Shown: positions 42,765 to 52,104, counted from the stretch's first letter. The stretch is DNA of 64,000 nt from Kitasatospora sp. MAA4 (GCF_029893355.1 NZ_JARZAI010000017.1:1-64000); one strand, 5' to 3'. The notes: generated from the letters alone by a model not told the origin. A program made the numbers and translations.

Positions 42765-43111
42765 GTGACGAAGCCCCCGAAGCCGCGCAAGCCCAGCTAC
42801 CAGCCGCAGTGGGCGGCCCCGATCGGCCCGCCGCCCCCACCACTGCCCCGGCCCCCCAGCGGACCACCGCCCCGCCGGCCCCCGCCACCAGAAAGCCGAC
42901 CCCCGCCCCCACCACCCACCCCGCCACCGGCGACACGGCCCCGACCACCGCCCCCGCACCCCCCGCCGGCGTGATCATGGCGCCCAGCGGCAACTACTAC
43001 CGCGCCGGCGAGTTCTGCCCCGAAGCCGACGCCGGACTCTCCACCATCGACGCCCAGCACCGCACCATCACCTGCAAACTGATCAGCGGCCGCGACCACT
43101 GGGACTACTGA
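42765..43111 (+). CDS. Pro/Thr/Ala-rich small protein, apparently frameshifted
   Basis: A GTG at 42765 with GGAG five nt upstream opens a frame beginning VTKPPKPRKPSYQPQW. It keeps actinobacterial codon bias only to about 42830, then becomes proline-rich noise and stops at 42974. A second frame, open from 42809, gains normal codon bias just after that point (TTAPAPQRTTAPPAP) and ends in GNYYRAGEFCPEADAGLSTIDAQHRTITCKLISG, a conserved-looking globular tail with two Cys found in streptomycete proteins of this kind. A one-base change inside the C-rich run around 42833-42837 would join both into one protein of about 115 aa. It may be a true mutation or a sequence error. Function unknown. Confidence 0.5.
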
Positions 43112-43198
43112 GCCCCCGGAGCTGCGGAGAAGCCCGCGGCCGCTTGAGGTACCGTCGCGCAGGACTTCGCGAGAGACGCGAGGGACGGGAGTGGCACG

Positions 43199-44407
43199 AT
43201 GCCCAGGCAGACAGAGCCGACACGGGGCGGCGGCGGCCGGGCCGGGCGGCTGGTCCGCCGGGTGTGGTGTCCGCAGCGGTGGTGGCATGCGTGGGTCGTG
43301 GACCTGGTGCTGGTCGTCACGGCGGGGCTCGACGCGCTGCTGAACTTCCCGCCGCCGCGTGACTGGCACTTCGCCGTCTCGCTGGTGGCGGCGCTCGTGC
43401 TGGTGCTGCGGCGGCGGTTTCCGCTCACCGTCCTGCTCGCCACCATGCCCGGGCTCTACGCGGGGAACGCGCTGATCGCCGCGATGATCGCGGCCTACAC
43501 GGTGGCCGGGACGAGGCGTCCGGCTTGGCAGAAGGGGCTGGTCGCGCTCGCGGTGGCAACCGGCAGCTTCCTGCCCTGGCCGATCACCGACTTCGGGCAC
43601 GAGTCGGCGAGCGACATCGTCCAGCACCTCATCTACGGGACGATGCTGGGCACCGGGCCGGTGGTGCTCGGCCTGCTCGCGCAGACCCGGATGGACCTCT
43701 CGGAGCGGGTCGCCGAGCTGGCGGTGCTGCGCGACCACGAGCGCGCCCTGTACGCCAAGACGGTGATCGCCGAGGAGCGCGCCCGGATCGCGCGTGAGAT
43801 GCACGACGTGGTCTCGCACCAGGCGGGGCTGATCGCCGTGCAGGCCGGGGCGCTCCAGGTGACGACCCGGGATCCGCAGGTCAAGGAGGTCGCGGGGACG
43901 CTGCGCAAGCTGGCGGTGGCGACGCTGGAGGAGTTGCGCAGCATGATCCTGGTGCTGCGGGCCGCCGGCGCCGGTCCCACCGAGCTGGTCCCGCAGCCCA
44001 GGCTGTCGGACCTGCCCCGGCTGGTGGCCGCGGCGGAGGTGGACGCCGTGCTGCGGATCGAGGGCGACACCGGGCGCCCGCTGCCCGAGCCCGTCGAGCG
44101 CACCGCGTACCGGACGGTGCAGGAGGCGCTGACCAACGTCCGCAAGCACGCGCCGGGCGCGCGGACCGACGTGCTGGTGGAGATCGGCGCCGACTTCCTG
44201 CGAGTCAGCGTGTGCAACGCCGCCCCGGACCTGCGGGCCGAGCGCCCCGAGCTGCCGGGCGGGCGGCACGGCCTGGTGGGGCTGCGGGAGCGGGCCGCCC
44301 TGCTGAAGGGGACGATCAGCGCCGAGCCGGAGGCGGACGGCGGCTTCGCGGTGCGCCTGCGGCTGCCGCTGGACCGGCAGCTACCAGGGCCCTCCGACCT
44401 CGGCTAG
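43199..44407 (+). CDS. Two-component sensor histidine kinase (HisKA_3 type), orphan
   Basis: 402 aa. Four or five N-terminal helices (about residues 30-160) form the sensor, followed by the dimerisation domain with phospho-acceptor His in EERARIAREMHDVVSHQAGL, and an HATPase_c domain (TAYRTVQEALTNVRKHAPGA, GRHGLVGLRERAALLKG). This class normally pairs with a NarL-type response regulator directly downstream, but no regulator gene is adjacent, so the cognate partner must be elsewhere. ATG at 43199 follows GGGAGTGGCACG. Confidence 0.93.
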   Translation: MPRQTEPTRGGGGRAGRLVRRVWCPQRWWHAWVVDLVLVVTAGLDALLNFPPPRDWHFAVSLVAALVLVLRRRFPLTVLLATMPGLYAGNALIAAMIAAYTVAGTRRPAWQKGLVALAVATGSFLPWPITDFGHESASDIVQHLIYGTMLGTGPVVLGLLAQTRMDLSERVAELAVLRDHERALYAKTVIAEERARIAREMHDVVSHQAGLIAVQAGALQVTTRDPQVKEVAGTLRKLAVATLEELRSMILVLRAAGAGPTELVPQPRLSDLPRLVAAAEVDAVLRIEGDTGRPLPEPVERTAYRTVQEALTNVRKHAPGARTDVLVEIGADFLRVSVCNAAPDLRAERPELPGGRHGLVGLRERAALLKGTISAEPEADGGFAVRLRLPLDRQLPGPSDLG

Positions 44408-44466
44408 AGCGGCCGCAGCCCGAGACACCAACCCGACCAACCGGTTGAAACTGGCACAATGCCTCG

Positions 44467-45456
44467 ATGCGCAGCTCATCGGCAGTCCCCCACCCCTCAC
44501 GTCGCGCCGTCGGGCTCACCCTCGCGCTGATCTCCGCCTGCGCCTTCGGCGGCTCCGGCACGGCGGCGAAGCCGCTGATCGAGGCCGGCCTGTCGCCGCT
44601 GCACGTGGTCTGGCTCCGCGCCACCGGCGCCGCCGTGATCCTGCTGCCGGTGGCCTGGCGGCACCGCGCGGTGGTGCGCCGGCGTCCCGGCCTGCTGCTG
44701 GGCTTCGGCGTGTTCGCGGTCGCCGGGGTGCAGGCCTGCTACTTCGCGGCGATCTCGCGAATACCGGTCGGCGTGGCACTGCTGATCGAGTACCTCGGAC
44801 CGCTGCTGCTGCTCGGCTACGTCCGGCTGGTCCAGCGGCGCCCGGTCAGCCGCGGGTCGGCGATCGGCGCGGCGGTCGCGGTGACCGGGCTGGTCTGCGT
44901 GGTGGAGGCCTGGAACGGGATGACCTTCGACCCGCTCGGGGTGCTCTTCGCGCTGGCCGCGGCCTGCTGCCAGGTCGTCTACTTCGTCCTCGCGGACGCG
45001 GGCAGCCAGGGCGACAACCCCGTCAACCCGCTGGCGGTCAGCGCGTACGGGCTGCTCATCGGCGCCGCTGTGCTGACCGCGGTGACCCGACCGTGGGAGG
45101 CCGACTGGGGTCGGCTGGCCGGGAACGTCACGATGAACGGGCACCTGATACCGGCCGTGCTGCCCGCCGTCTGGATGGTGCTGGTGGCGACCGTGCTGGC
45201 CTACCTCACCGGAGTGGTCTCGGTGCGGCACCTCTCCCCGCCGGTGGCCGGGGTGGTCGCCAACGTGGAGGCGGTGGTCGCCACCGTGCTGGCCTGGGTG
45301 CTGCTCGGCGAACACCTCGGCGCACCGCAGCTGTTGGGCGGAGCGCTGGTGCTGACAGGCGCCTTCGCCGCCCAGCTCGGCCGCTCCACCCCGGAACCCG
45401 CACCCGCGGCACCCGCGGCACCCGCCGAAGCCGCCGCACTGCACCCCTGCGCCTAG
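44467..45456 (+). CDS. EamA/RhaT-family DMT transporter
   Basis: 329 aa with ten helices in two EamA repeats. Family blocks are ALISACAFGGSGTAAKPLIEAGLSPLHVVWLRA, EYLGPLLLLGYVRLVQRR, and LSPPVAGVVANVEAVVATVLAWVLLGEHLG. Probably a small-metabolite or amino-acid exporter. The C-terminus is a low-complexity PAPAAPAAPAEAAA tail. Its end overlaps that of the convergent chorismate mutase gene by 4 nt. Confidence 0.9.
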   Translation: MRSSSAVPHPSRRAVGLTLALISACAFGGSGTAAKPLIEAGLSPLHVVWLRATGAAVILLPVAWRHRAVVRRRPGLLLGFGVFAVAGVQACYFAAISRIPVGVALLIEYLGPLLLLGYVRLVQRRPVSRGSAIGAAVAVTGLVCVVEAWNGMTFDPLGVLFALAAACCQVVYFVLADAGSQGDNPVNPLAVSAYGLLIGAAVLTAVTRPWEADWGRLAGNVTMNGHLIPAVLPAVWMVLVATVLAYLTGVVSVRHLSPPVAGVVANVEAVVATVLAWVLLGEHLGAPQLLGGALVLTGAFAAQLGRSTPEPAPAAPAAPAEAAALHPCA

Positions 45457-45803
45457 GAGCGCGCGATCGCCTCGTGGTGGCGGATGACCTCGGCGATGAT
45501 GAAGTTGAGGAACTTCTCCGCGAAGACCGGGTCGAGGTGGGCCCCCGCCGCCAGTTCCCGCAGCCGCTCGATCTGGTCCCGCTCGCGCGTCGGATCGGCC
45601 GCCGGCAGCTTGTGCTCGGCCTTGAGCCGGCCGACCCGCTGGGTGGCCTTGAACCGCTCGGCGAGCATGTGGACCACGGCGGCGTCGATGTTGTCGATGC
45701 TCTGGCGCAGGCCGGCCAGCTCGGCGCGAACGGCGTCGTCGACCCCCTCCAGGGTGGAGGCCGGTTCGGTGGAGGCCGGGTCGGTGGAGGGCTGCTCCGT
45801 CAT
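45453..45803 (-). CDS. Chorismate mutase, AroQ class
   Basis: 116 aa all-helical enzyme converting chorismate to prephenate. The core VDDAVRAELAGLRQSIDNIDAAVVHMLAERFKATQRVGRLKAEHKLPAADPTRERDQIERL has the conserved first-helix LR..ID..D..V...L.eR and the Lys and Arg residues of the active site. The N-terminus carries a short Ser/Thr/Pro/Glu repeat (STDPASTEPAST) encoded by imperfect tandem repeats. Streptomycete AroQ chorismate mutases are commonly monofunctional. It may serve primary aromatic biosynthesis; no secondary pathway is linked. Confidence 0.92.
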   Translation of the reverse strand: MTEQPSTDPASTEPASTLEGVDDAVRAELAGLRQSIDNIDAAVVHMLAERFKATQRVGRLKAEHKLPAADPTRERDQIERLRELAAGAHLDPVFAEKFLNFIIAEVIRHHEAIARS

Positions 45804-46026
45804 CGCTTCTGCTCCGGTTCGGGCGTCCCGGCGCGGTGGGCCGGGGCTGGCTGGGGCCGAGCAAATCTAACAGCACGCCGCCCGCCGCCCCGCCCCGATT
45901 CCGGTGATCGTCCGCCATGTGGACACCCGTCCAAACGGTCACCATCCGCCGCACTGCGGTTGCGCCCCGTTAGAACCGGCCCGATTCTGACCGCACGGAT
46001 CCCCTGCGAGAAAGGCCCACCCCGCC

Positions 46027-46794
46027 ATGCCCGTGCGCGACTCCTACCCCGACGGCGCCCCCTGCTGGGCCGACCTGACCACCTCCGATCCGGCCGGCGC
46101 CCAGGCCTTCTACGGGCCGATCCTCGGCTGGGAGTTCCACGACAACGGCCCGGCGTACGGCGGCTACACGATGTGCCTGCGCGGCGGCCGTCCCGCCGCC
46201 GCGCTGATGCCCCCGCCGCCCGGCGCCGAGCAGCTGCCGACGATGTGGAACGTCTACTTCTCGACGAGCGACCTCGACGGGGTCTACGCCAAGGTGGCCA
46301 ATGCGGGCGGCAAGCCGGTGATGGGACCGCACGACATCCCGGGTGCCGGCCGGATGGCCTTCGCCTTCGACCCCTCCGGCGCCTCCTTCGGGCTGTGGCA
46401 ACCCGCCGAGCACTTCGGCGCCGCCGTCATCGGCGAGGCGGGCGCGATGTGCTGGAACGAGCTCAACACCCCGGACGGCGAGACGGCGGACGCCTTCTAC
46501 GGCGAGCTGTTCGCTTACACGACGCGGCAGATCGGCGACGGCAAGGACTTCGACTACACGGAGTGGCGCCTGCCGGACGCGCCCGACACCCCGGTCTGCG
46601 GCCGCAACCGCACGGCCGATCCGCAGCCCGTCTGGTCGACGTACTTCGGGGTGGCCGAGGCCGACCGGGCGGCCGCCCAGGTCGCCGAGCTCGGCGGCCG
46701 GGTGCTGCGCGACCCGTTCGACACGCCGTACGGTCGGATGGTGGTGTGCACCGACTCCGGCGGCGCCGCGCTCACGTTCTGCCAGGTGCCGTGA
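46027..46794 (+). CDS. VOC-family (glyoxalase/bleomycin-resistance) protein
   Basis: 255 aa with two vicinal-oxygen-chelate domains. Each starts with a W-x-x-L pattern (APCWADLTTSDPAGAQAFYGPILGWEF and GAMCWNELNTPDGETADAFYGELFAYTT), the usual form of the streptomycete proteins similar to the hydroxylase CFP30B. Metal ligands cannot be assigned with certainty. Ordinary context; start ATG 46027 with GAGAAAGG. Confidence 0.92.
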   Translation: MPVRDSYPDGAPCWADLTTSDPAGAQAFYGPILGWEFHDNGPAYGGYTMCLRGGRPAAALMPPPPGAEQLPTMWNVYFSTSDLDGVYAKVANAGGKPVMGPHDIPGAGRMAFAFDPSGASFGLWQPAEHFGAAVIGEAGAMCWNELNTPDGETADAFYGELFAYTTRQIGDGKDFDYTEWRLPDAPDTPVCGRNRTADPQPVWSTYFGVAEADRAAAQVAELGGRVLRDPFDTPYGRMVVCTDSGGAALTFCQVP

Positions 46795-46870
46795 TCACCA
46801 CGTAGTCTGAGGTCGGCGTGACCGGAACTGACACTCCGACAGTCCCCTTCAGCACAGGAGGAACCCGATC

Positions 46871-47296
46871 GTGGCTACCACCCGTACCGCCCGCACCGCT
46901 TGGAAGGGCGAGCTCCTCACCGGCACCGGCGAGGTGACCTTCGTCTCCTCCGGGATCGGCGAGTTCCCGGTCTCCTGGCCGGCCCGCTCGGAGCAGGCGA
47001 ACGGCAAGACCAGCCCGGAGGAGCTCATCGCCGGCGCGCACTCCGCATGCTTCTCGATGGCGCTGTCGCACGGACTGGCCGGCGCGGGCACCCCGCCCAC
47101 CCAGCTGGACACCCAGGCCGACGTGACGTTCCAGCCCGGCACCGGCATCACCGGCATCCACCTGACCGTCACCGGCCAGGTGCCCGGCCTCGACGAGGCG
47201 GGCTTCCAGAAGGCCGCCGAGGACGCCAAGGCCAACTGCCCGGTGAGCCAGGCGCTGTCCGGCACCACCATCACGCTCACCGCCAAGCTGGCCTGA
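46871..47296 (+). CDS. OsmC-family peroxiredoxin
   Basis: 141 aa. The protein reduces organic hydroperoxides with two Cys; here the pair is in GAHSACFSMALSHGLA (about residue 57) and KANCPVSQALSG (about residue 122), as expected in OsmC. TSPEELIAGAH is the family's conserved helix. GTG at 46871 with an AGGAGG site ten bases upstream. It is followed by a strong hairpin. Confidence 0.95.
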   Translation: MATTRTARTAWKGELLTGTGEVTFVSSGIGEFPVSWPARSEQANGKTSPEELIAGAHSACFSMALSHGLAGAGTPPTQLDTQADVTFQPGTGITGIHLTVTGQVPGLDEAGFQKAAEDAKANCPVSQALSGTTITLTAKLA

Positions 47297-47340
47297 CCGG
47301 CAGCGCTCCGTACCAGCCCGCGAGGCCCCGGCCCCGCGTA

Positions 47341-47378
47341 CGCCCCTGGCGTGCACCGACGTGCGCACGCCAGGGGCG
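47341..47378 (+). terminator. Terminator after osmC-like gene
   Basis: A perfect 14-bp stem (CGCCCCTGGCGTGC with its complement) and a 10-nt loop, then GCGGCTGTTT. The rest of the 290-nt gap before the next gene shows no other element. Confidence 0.8.
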
Positions 47379-47587
47379 CGGCTGTTTCCCGCCCGCTTCA
47401 CCCGAAACCCGGCGAATCACCCTGACGGCTGTGGCCGCCACTTCTCCCGGCGCCTTATGATCGGCCAGAGTGCCCTGCCCCATACCGGGGAGCAGGCGCA
47501 CTCGCAAGTTCTCGCAGCAGTGCGGGGAGTCGGCGGACCCGGCGCGGGCCCGGCCGAGACAGCGTCAGCAGCGGACGGGAGCGTGCC

Positions 47588-49642
47588 GTGCGGGGCCGGA
47601 ACGAAGGGGCCGACGCACACCACCACGGGGTGCGGCGCGAGGAGTTGATCGACCCTACCGTAGGACTGGACGGCCGACTGCGCTCCGTGGCGCCGGACGC
47701 ACTGGCCGTACCCGCGGACGACGCCCGCCCGGCGCCGGGACCGGCCCTGCCGCTCGCGCTCTGCCCCACCTGCGCCAAGCCCCTGGACATCGGCCGCAGC
47801 CCCGCCCTGGCCCGGGTCGGCGCCGTGGCGGCCGCGGACGCGCACGCCACCTCCCGCGGCGGCACCGGCTGCACCGAGACCGACCAGCTGCTCGCCGCCC
47901 TGCGCGCCAGCGAGTCCCGGTTCCGGGCCGCCTTCGCCGACGCTGGCATCGGCATGGCGCTGATCGACTCCGACGACTGCGTCATCGAGGCCAACCCGGT
48001 CTTCGCCACCATGATCGGCCGCGAGGTCGCCGACCTGGTGCGGATGCACATCTACGACATCATCGACCCCGAGGACACCCCCCAGCGGCTCTACCGCGAG
48101 CTGGTGGCCGGCGAGCGCGACCGGGTCAGGGTGGAGAAGCAGCTCAAACACCGCGACCCGGCCCGGGCGGTGTTCAGCAACGTCACCATCTCGCTGATCC
48201 GTGACGACGACGGCAGGCCGCTCTACACCCTGGTCATGTTCGAGGACGTCTCCGAACAGCGCCGGCTCGGCGACCGCCTGGAGTACGAGGCGCTGCACGA
48301 CCCGCTCACCCGGCTGCCCAACCGCACCTTCTTCTTCGAGCAGCTGGACGCGGCCTGCCTGCCGAGCGGCGTCCAGGCCGCTGCCGGCCCCGGCCGCCGG
48401 GTCGGCGTCTGCTACCTCGACCTTGACGGCTTCGCGGCCATCAACGACACGCTCGGCCACCACATCGGCGACCAGCTGCTGGTGGCGGTCGCCGCCCGCC
48501 TGGAGCGCCGCTTCGCCCAGGGCGACGGGCACCTGGTGGCCCGCCTCGGCGGCGACGAGTTCGCCGTCCTGGTCGCCGACAGTGAGAACAGCGGCCAGCT
48601 CACCACGCTGGCAGGCCAGTTGCTGGCCGTCCTGGACCAGCCCTTCGACGTGGCCGGCCACCGCCTGGTGGTCACCGCCAGCGTCGGCGTGGTCGAACGG
48701 CCCGTCAGTTCGACCAGTCCGACCGACCTGGTGAAGGACGCCGACGCGACGCTCTACTGGTCCAAGGCCGACGGCCGGGCCCGCTGGACGCTCTACGACC
48801 GCGACCGCGGCGCCCACCAGCTGACCCGTCAGCTACTGGCCACCGCGCTGCGGCCGGCGCTGGAGCGCGGCGAGTTCACCGTCGAGTACCAGCCGCTGAT
48901 CGGCCTCGCCGACGGCACGGTGCACGGCGCCGAGGCTCTGGTCCGCTGGCGCCACCCGCGCTACGGGACGCTCTCGCCGGACCGCTTCATCCCGCTGGCC
49001 GAGGAGTCCGGGGCCATCGTCCCGCTCGGCAAGTGGGTGCTGGAGGAGTCCTGCAAGCAGGCCCGCAACTGGCTGGCCGAGTTCCCCGACAGCGAGACCT
49101 TCGTCAGCGTGAACCTGGCGGCCCGCCAGATCTGGGACTCCGACGTGGTGGCCGACGTCGCCCAGGTGCTCGAGCGCACCGGCCTGCCCGCCAGGCTCCT
49201 CCAGCTGGAGCTCACCGAGAGCGCCGTGCTGGGCCCGGGCGGGCGCCCGTTGCAGGCCCTGCAGGCGCTCGCCGACATGGGCATCCGGATCGCCATCGAC
49301 GACTTCGGCACCGGCTACTCCAACCTGGCGTACCTGTCCCGGCTGCCGGTGCACGCGCTGAAGCTGGACGGAACCTTCATCGAGGGCTTCCGCGACCCGG
49401 CCCCCACCGGCCGCCCCGACGACCGCTCGCGCCGCAGCGAGGCGGACGAGCAGATCGTCACCGCGATGGTCCGGCTCGCCCACGACCTCGGCCTGACCGT
49501 CACCGCCGAGGGCATCGAGAGCGCCGCCCAGGCCGAGCGCCTGCGGCTGACCGGCTGCGACACCGCCCAGGGCTGGTACTTCGCCCGCCCCGGCGAGGCC
49601 GAGACGGTCGCCGCGATACTGCGCAAGGGCCGGATCCACTAG
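47588..49642 (+). CDS. PAS-GGDEF-EAL protein (c-di-GMP synthase/phosphodiesterase)
   Basis: 684 aa cytosolic protein that may make and/or degrade cyclic di-GMP, a regulator of streptomycete development. The order is an unstructured N-terminus with a CxxC (CPTCAKP), a PAS domain (about residues 105-220; FRAAFADAGIGMALIDSDD), GGDEF (about 235-400; RLGGDEF intact, LDLDGFAAINDTLGHHIGD) and EAL (about 415-684; GAEALVRW, LELTESAV, DDFGTGYSNLAYL, TAEGIESAAQ). The I-site RxxD before GGDEF is not visible. Both catalytic motifs look active. It resembles RmdA-type proteins of Streptomyces. GTG at 47588 with GGGAG. Confidence 0.94.
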   Translation: MRGRNEGADAHHHGVRREELIDPTVGLDGRLRSVAPDALAVPADDARPAPGPALPLALCPTCAKPLDIGRSPALARVGAVAAADAHATSRGGTGCTETDQLLAALRASESRFRAAFADAGIGMALIDSDDCVIEANPVFATMIGREVADLVRMHIYDIIDPEDTPQRLYRELVAGERDRVRVEKQLKHRDPARAVFSNVTISLIRDDDGRPLYTLVMFEDVSEQRRLGDRLEYEALHDPLTRLPNRTFFFEQLDAACLPSGVQAAAGPGRRVGVCYLDLDGFAAINDTLGHHIGDQLLVAVAARLERRFAQGDGHLVARLGGDEFAVLVADSENSGQLTTLAGQLLAVLDQPFDVAGHRLVVTASVGVVERPVSSTSPTDLVKDADATLYWSKADGRARWTLYDRDRGAHQLTRQLLATALRPALERGEFTVEYQPLIGLADGTVHGAEALVRWRHPRYGTLSPDRFIPLAEESGAIVPLGKWVLEESCKQARNWLAEFPDSETFVSVNLAARQIWDSDVVADVAQVLERTGLPARLLQLELTESAVLGPGGRPLQALQALADMGIRIAIDDFGTGYSNLAYLSRLPVHALKLDGTFIEGFRDPAPTGRPDDRSRRSEADEQIVTAMVRLAHDLGLTVTAEGIESAAQAERLRLTGCDTAQGWYFARPGEAETVAAILRKGRIH

Positions 49643-49645
49643 GGA

Positions 49646-50722
49646 TCAGGCGGCGGTGAGTCCGTAGGCCTCGGCGATCAGGCCGTACGAGCGGTGGCGC
49701 ACCTCGTGGCCGTGGATGTGCGAGGTGACCATCAGCTCGTCGGCTCCGGTGCGCTTGCGCAGCCCCTCCAGGCCGTCCGCCACCTCGCCGGGCTCCCCGA
49801 GCACGACGTTGCCGAGCCAGGACTCCACGAACTCCGCCTCGGACGGGCTGTAGGCGTAGCTCTCGGCCTCCTCCGGCGTCGGGATCGGGCCGGGCCGGCC
49901 CTGGCGCAGCCGCAACATCCCCAGCGCCGCGGACCGGCCCAGCCGCCGCGCCTGCTCCCGGCCGCCCTCCGGCACCGCGATCGCGCCGACCCCGATCAGC
50001 GCGTACGGCTCGGCGAGCACCGCGGAGGGCCGGAAGCTGGAGCGGTACAGCTCCAGCGCGGGCACCGTGTTGGCGGCGCTGAAGTGGTGCGCGAAGGCGA
50101 ACGGCAGGCCGAGCCGACCGGCCAGCTGGGCGCTGAAGCCGGAGGACCCGAGCAGCCAGATCGGCGGCCGCTCGGCGCTGCGCGGGACGGCGGTGAGCCG
50201 GCTGTACGGGTGGCCGGAGGGGAAGTCGCCGTCCAGGAAGTGCGTCAGCTCGGCGAGCTGCTGCGGGAAGTCGTCGGCGCCCTCGTCGGCCAGGCCGCGG
50301 CGCAGTGCGCGAGCGGTGGCCTGGTCGGTGCCGGGGGCGCGCCCCAGGCCCAGGTCGATCCGGCCCGGGTGCAGCGCCTCCAGCAGCCCGAACTGCTCGG
50401 CGACCACCAGCGGGGCGTGGTTGGGCAGCATCACCCCACCCGAACCCAGCCGCAGCGTACGGGTGTTGGCGCCGAGGTGGGCGAGCAGGACGGCGGGCGA
50501 GGAACTCGCCACCCCTGGCATGCCGTGGTGCTCGGCCACCCAGAACCGGTGGTAGCCCCACTCCTCGGCGCTGCGGGCCAGCGTGGTGGTGGCGGCGAGT
50601 GCCTGGGTCGGCGTGAAGCCGGCGCCGATCGGGGCCAGGTCCAGAATGGACAGCGGCGCGGGCGCGCTGCCCCGGGCGGTTCCCCGGATATCGCCGCGGG
50701 TCTGCTGGTCCTCGGTGCTCAT
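49646..50722 (-). CDS. Luciferase-like (LLM class) flavin-dependent oxidoreductase
   Basis: About 358 aa bacterial-luciferase-type monooxygenase, probably using reduced FMN. Conserved parts are YHRFWVAEHHGMPGVASSSPAVLLAHLGANTRTLRLGSGGVMLPNHAPLVVAEQFGLLEALHPGRIDLGLGRAPG, the standard MsnO8-like N-terminal half, and the C-terminal ELMVTSHIHGHEVRHRSYGLI. ATG at 50722; longer reading frames exist but add no homologous sequence. It lies 3 nt from the end of the convergent PAS-GGDEF-EAL gene. Confidence 0.93.
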   Translation of the reverse strand: MSTEDQQTRGDIRGTARGSAPAPLSILDLAPIGAGFTPTQALAATTTLARSAEEWGYHRFWVAEHHGMPGVASSSPAVLLAHLGANTRTLRLGSGGVMLPNHAPLVVAEQFGLLEALHPGRIDLGLGRAPGTDQATARALRRGLADEGADDFPQQLAELTHFLDGDFPSGHPYSRLTAVPRSAERPPIWLLGSSGFSAQLAGRLGLPFAFAHHFSAANTVPALELYRSSFRPSAVLAEPYALIGVGAIAVPEGGREQARRLGRSAALGMLRLRQGRPGPIPTPEEAESYAYSPSEAEFVESWLGNVVLGEPGEVADGLEGLRKRTGADELMVTSHIHGHEVRHRSYGLIAEAYGLTAA

Positions 50723-50829
50723 CGCCTGTGCCCTCCTGCCGGTACGCGGGATCCCCGCCTGTCCGCTCGGGGACAACAGGGGGCCGGGGCCCTGTGTTCC
50801 CGCCGCCCGGCACGGCCTACCGTGGGCCC

Positions 50830-52104
50830 GTGCCCGAGCCTTCTCCCGCCGCCACCGCCGCGCCCACCGCCACCACCGCGATACCCATGCCCGCTGTCCA
50901 GCGGGTCGGACTGCTGCTGACCCTCGTCCTCGGCTCGCTGAGCGCCCTGGCGCCGCTCTCGATGGACATGTACCTGCCGTCGCTGCCCCGGATCACCGTC
51001 GGCCTGCACACCAGCGACACCCTGGTGCAACTCACCCTGACGGCCTGTCTGGTGGGCCTGGCGCTCGGCCAGCTGGTGGCCGGACCGCTGAGCGACGCGC
51101 TGGGCCGGCGCCGCCCGCTGCTGATCGGGCTCGCCCTGTACGTGCTGTCCACGGCGGTCTGCGCGTTCGCCACCGACGTCCGGGTGCTGATCGCCTGCCG
51201 GGTGGTGCAGGGGCTGTCGGGCGCCGCCGGGATCGTGATCTCCCGCGCGGTGGTGCGCGACCTGTTCGACGGACTGGCGGCGGCCCGGTTCGCCTCCACG
51301 CTGATGCTCGTCTCGGGCGCTGCGCCGCTGCTGGCGCCGGTGCTCGGCGGCCAGCTGCTGCGATTCACCTCCTGGCGCGGGGTGTTCATGGTGCTGGCCG
51401 GGCTCGGACTGGTGATCCTGCTGGCCTCCGCCGTCCTGGTCCGCGAGACGCTACCGGCGGCCCGGCGGCGCCGGGGCGGGCTGCCGGACACCCTGCGGAC
51501 CTTCCGCGGCCTGCTGGCCGACCGGCTCTTCAGCGGCTACCTGCTGAGCATCGCCTTCGGCTTCGGGGCGCTGTTCGCCTTCATCGCCGCGTCGCCCTAC
51601 GTGGTGCAGGACCTCTACCACGGGTCCGCGCAGACCTACAGCCTGCTCTTCGCCCTGGTGGAGACCGGGCTGGTGGGCATGTCGCAGGTCACCGGCCGAC
51701 TGCTGCTGGGACGCTTCCCGAGCCACCGGATCCAGCTGGCCGGCGTGCTGATGCTCACGCTCTCCGGCGCCGTGCTGGTCCTGATGGCGACGGTCTGGCA
51801 CGCCGGGCTCACCGGGCTGACCGCCGGGCTCTTCGTGATGGCCGGCTCGCTGGGCGTGGTGACACCGCCGAGCTCGGCGCTGGCCCTGCAACGGGCCCCG
51901 CACGCGGCCGGCACCGCCTCCGCGCTGCTCGGCACCCTGCAGTTCCTGACCGGCGCGATCGCGCCCGCCCTGGTGGGCCTCGGCGGGCAGGACAGCGCGC
52001 TACCGATGGCCGCCGTGATCCTGGGGTCGGCGCTGCTCGCGCTGGGCTCGTTCGTCCTGCTCTGCCGCCCCTGGCAGTCGGTCCCCGACCCGCTGCGAAC
52101 CTAG
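50830..52104 (+). CDS. MFS multidrug transporter, Bcr/CflA family
   Basis: 424 aa with 12 predicted helices. The Bcr/CflA hallmark is LGSLSALAPLSMDMYLPSLPRI in helix 1, with motif A-like GPLSDALGRRRPLLIGLALYVL in the loop between helices 2 and 3 and RVVQGLSGAAGIVISRAVVRDLF (motif B/C). Expected to export a drug or toxic metabolite by proton antiport. Start GTG at 50830, 108 nt from the divergent luciferase-like gene. Confidence 0.92.
   Translation: MPEPSPAATAAPTATTAIPMPAVQRVGLLLTLVLGSLSALAPLSMDMYLPSLPRITVGLHTSDTLVQLTLTACLVGLALGQLVAGPLSDALGRRRPLLIGLALYVLSTAVCAFATDVRVLIACRVVQGLSGAAGIVISRAVVRDLFDGLAAARFASTLMLVSGAAPLLAPVLGGQLLRFTSWRGVFMVLAGLGLVILLASAVLVRETLPAARRRRGGLPDTLRTFRGLLADRLFSGYLLSIAFGFGALFAFIAASPYVVQDLYHGSAQTYSLLFALVETGLVGMSQVTGRLLLGRFPSHRIQLAGVLMLTLSGAVLVLMATVWHAGLTGLTAGLFVMAGSLGVVTPPSSALALQRAPHAAGTASALLGTLQFLTGAIAPALVGLGGQDSALPMAAVILGSALLALGSFVLLCRPWQSVPDPLRT

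Noticed and set aside
45700..45800. Short tandem DNA repeat in the chorismate mutase gene considered as a regulatory or CRISPR-like repeat.
   Set aside because: It encodes a low-complexity Ser/Thr/Pro/Glu tail and has only two or three units.
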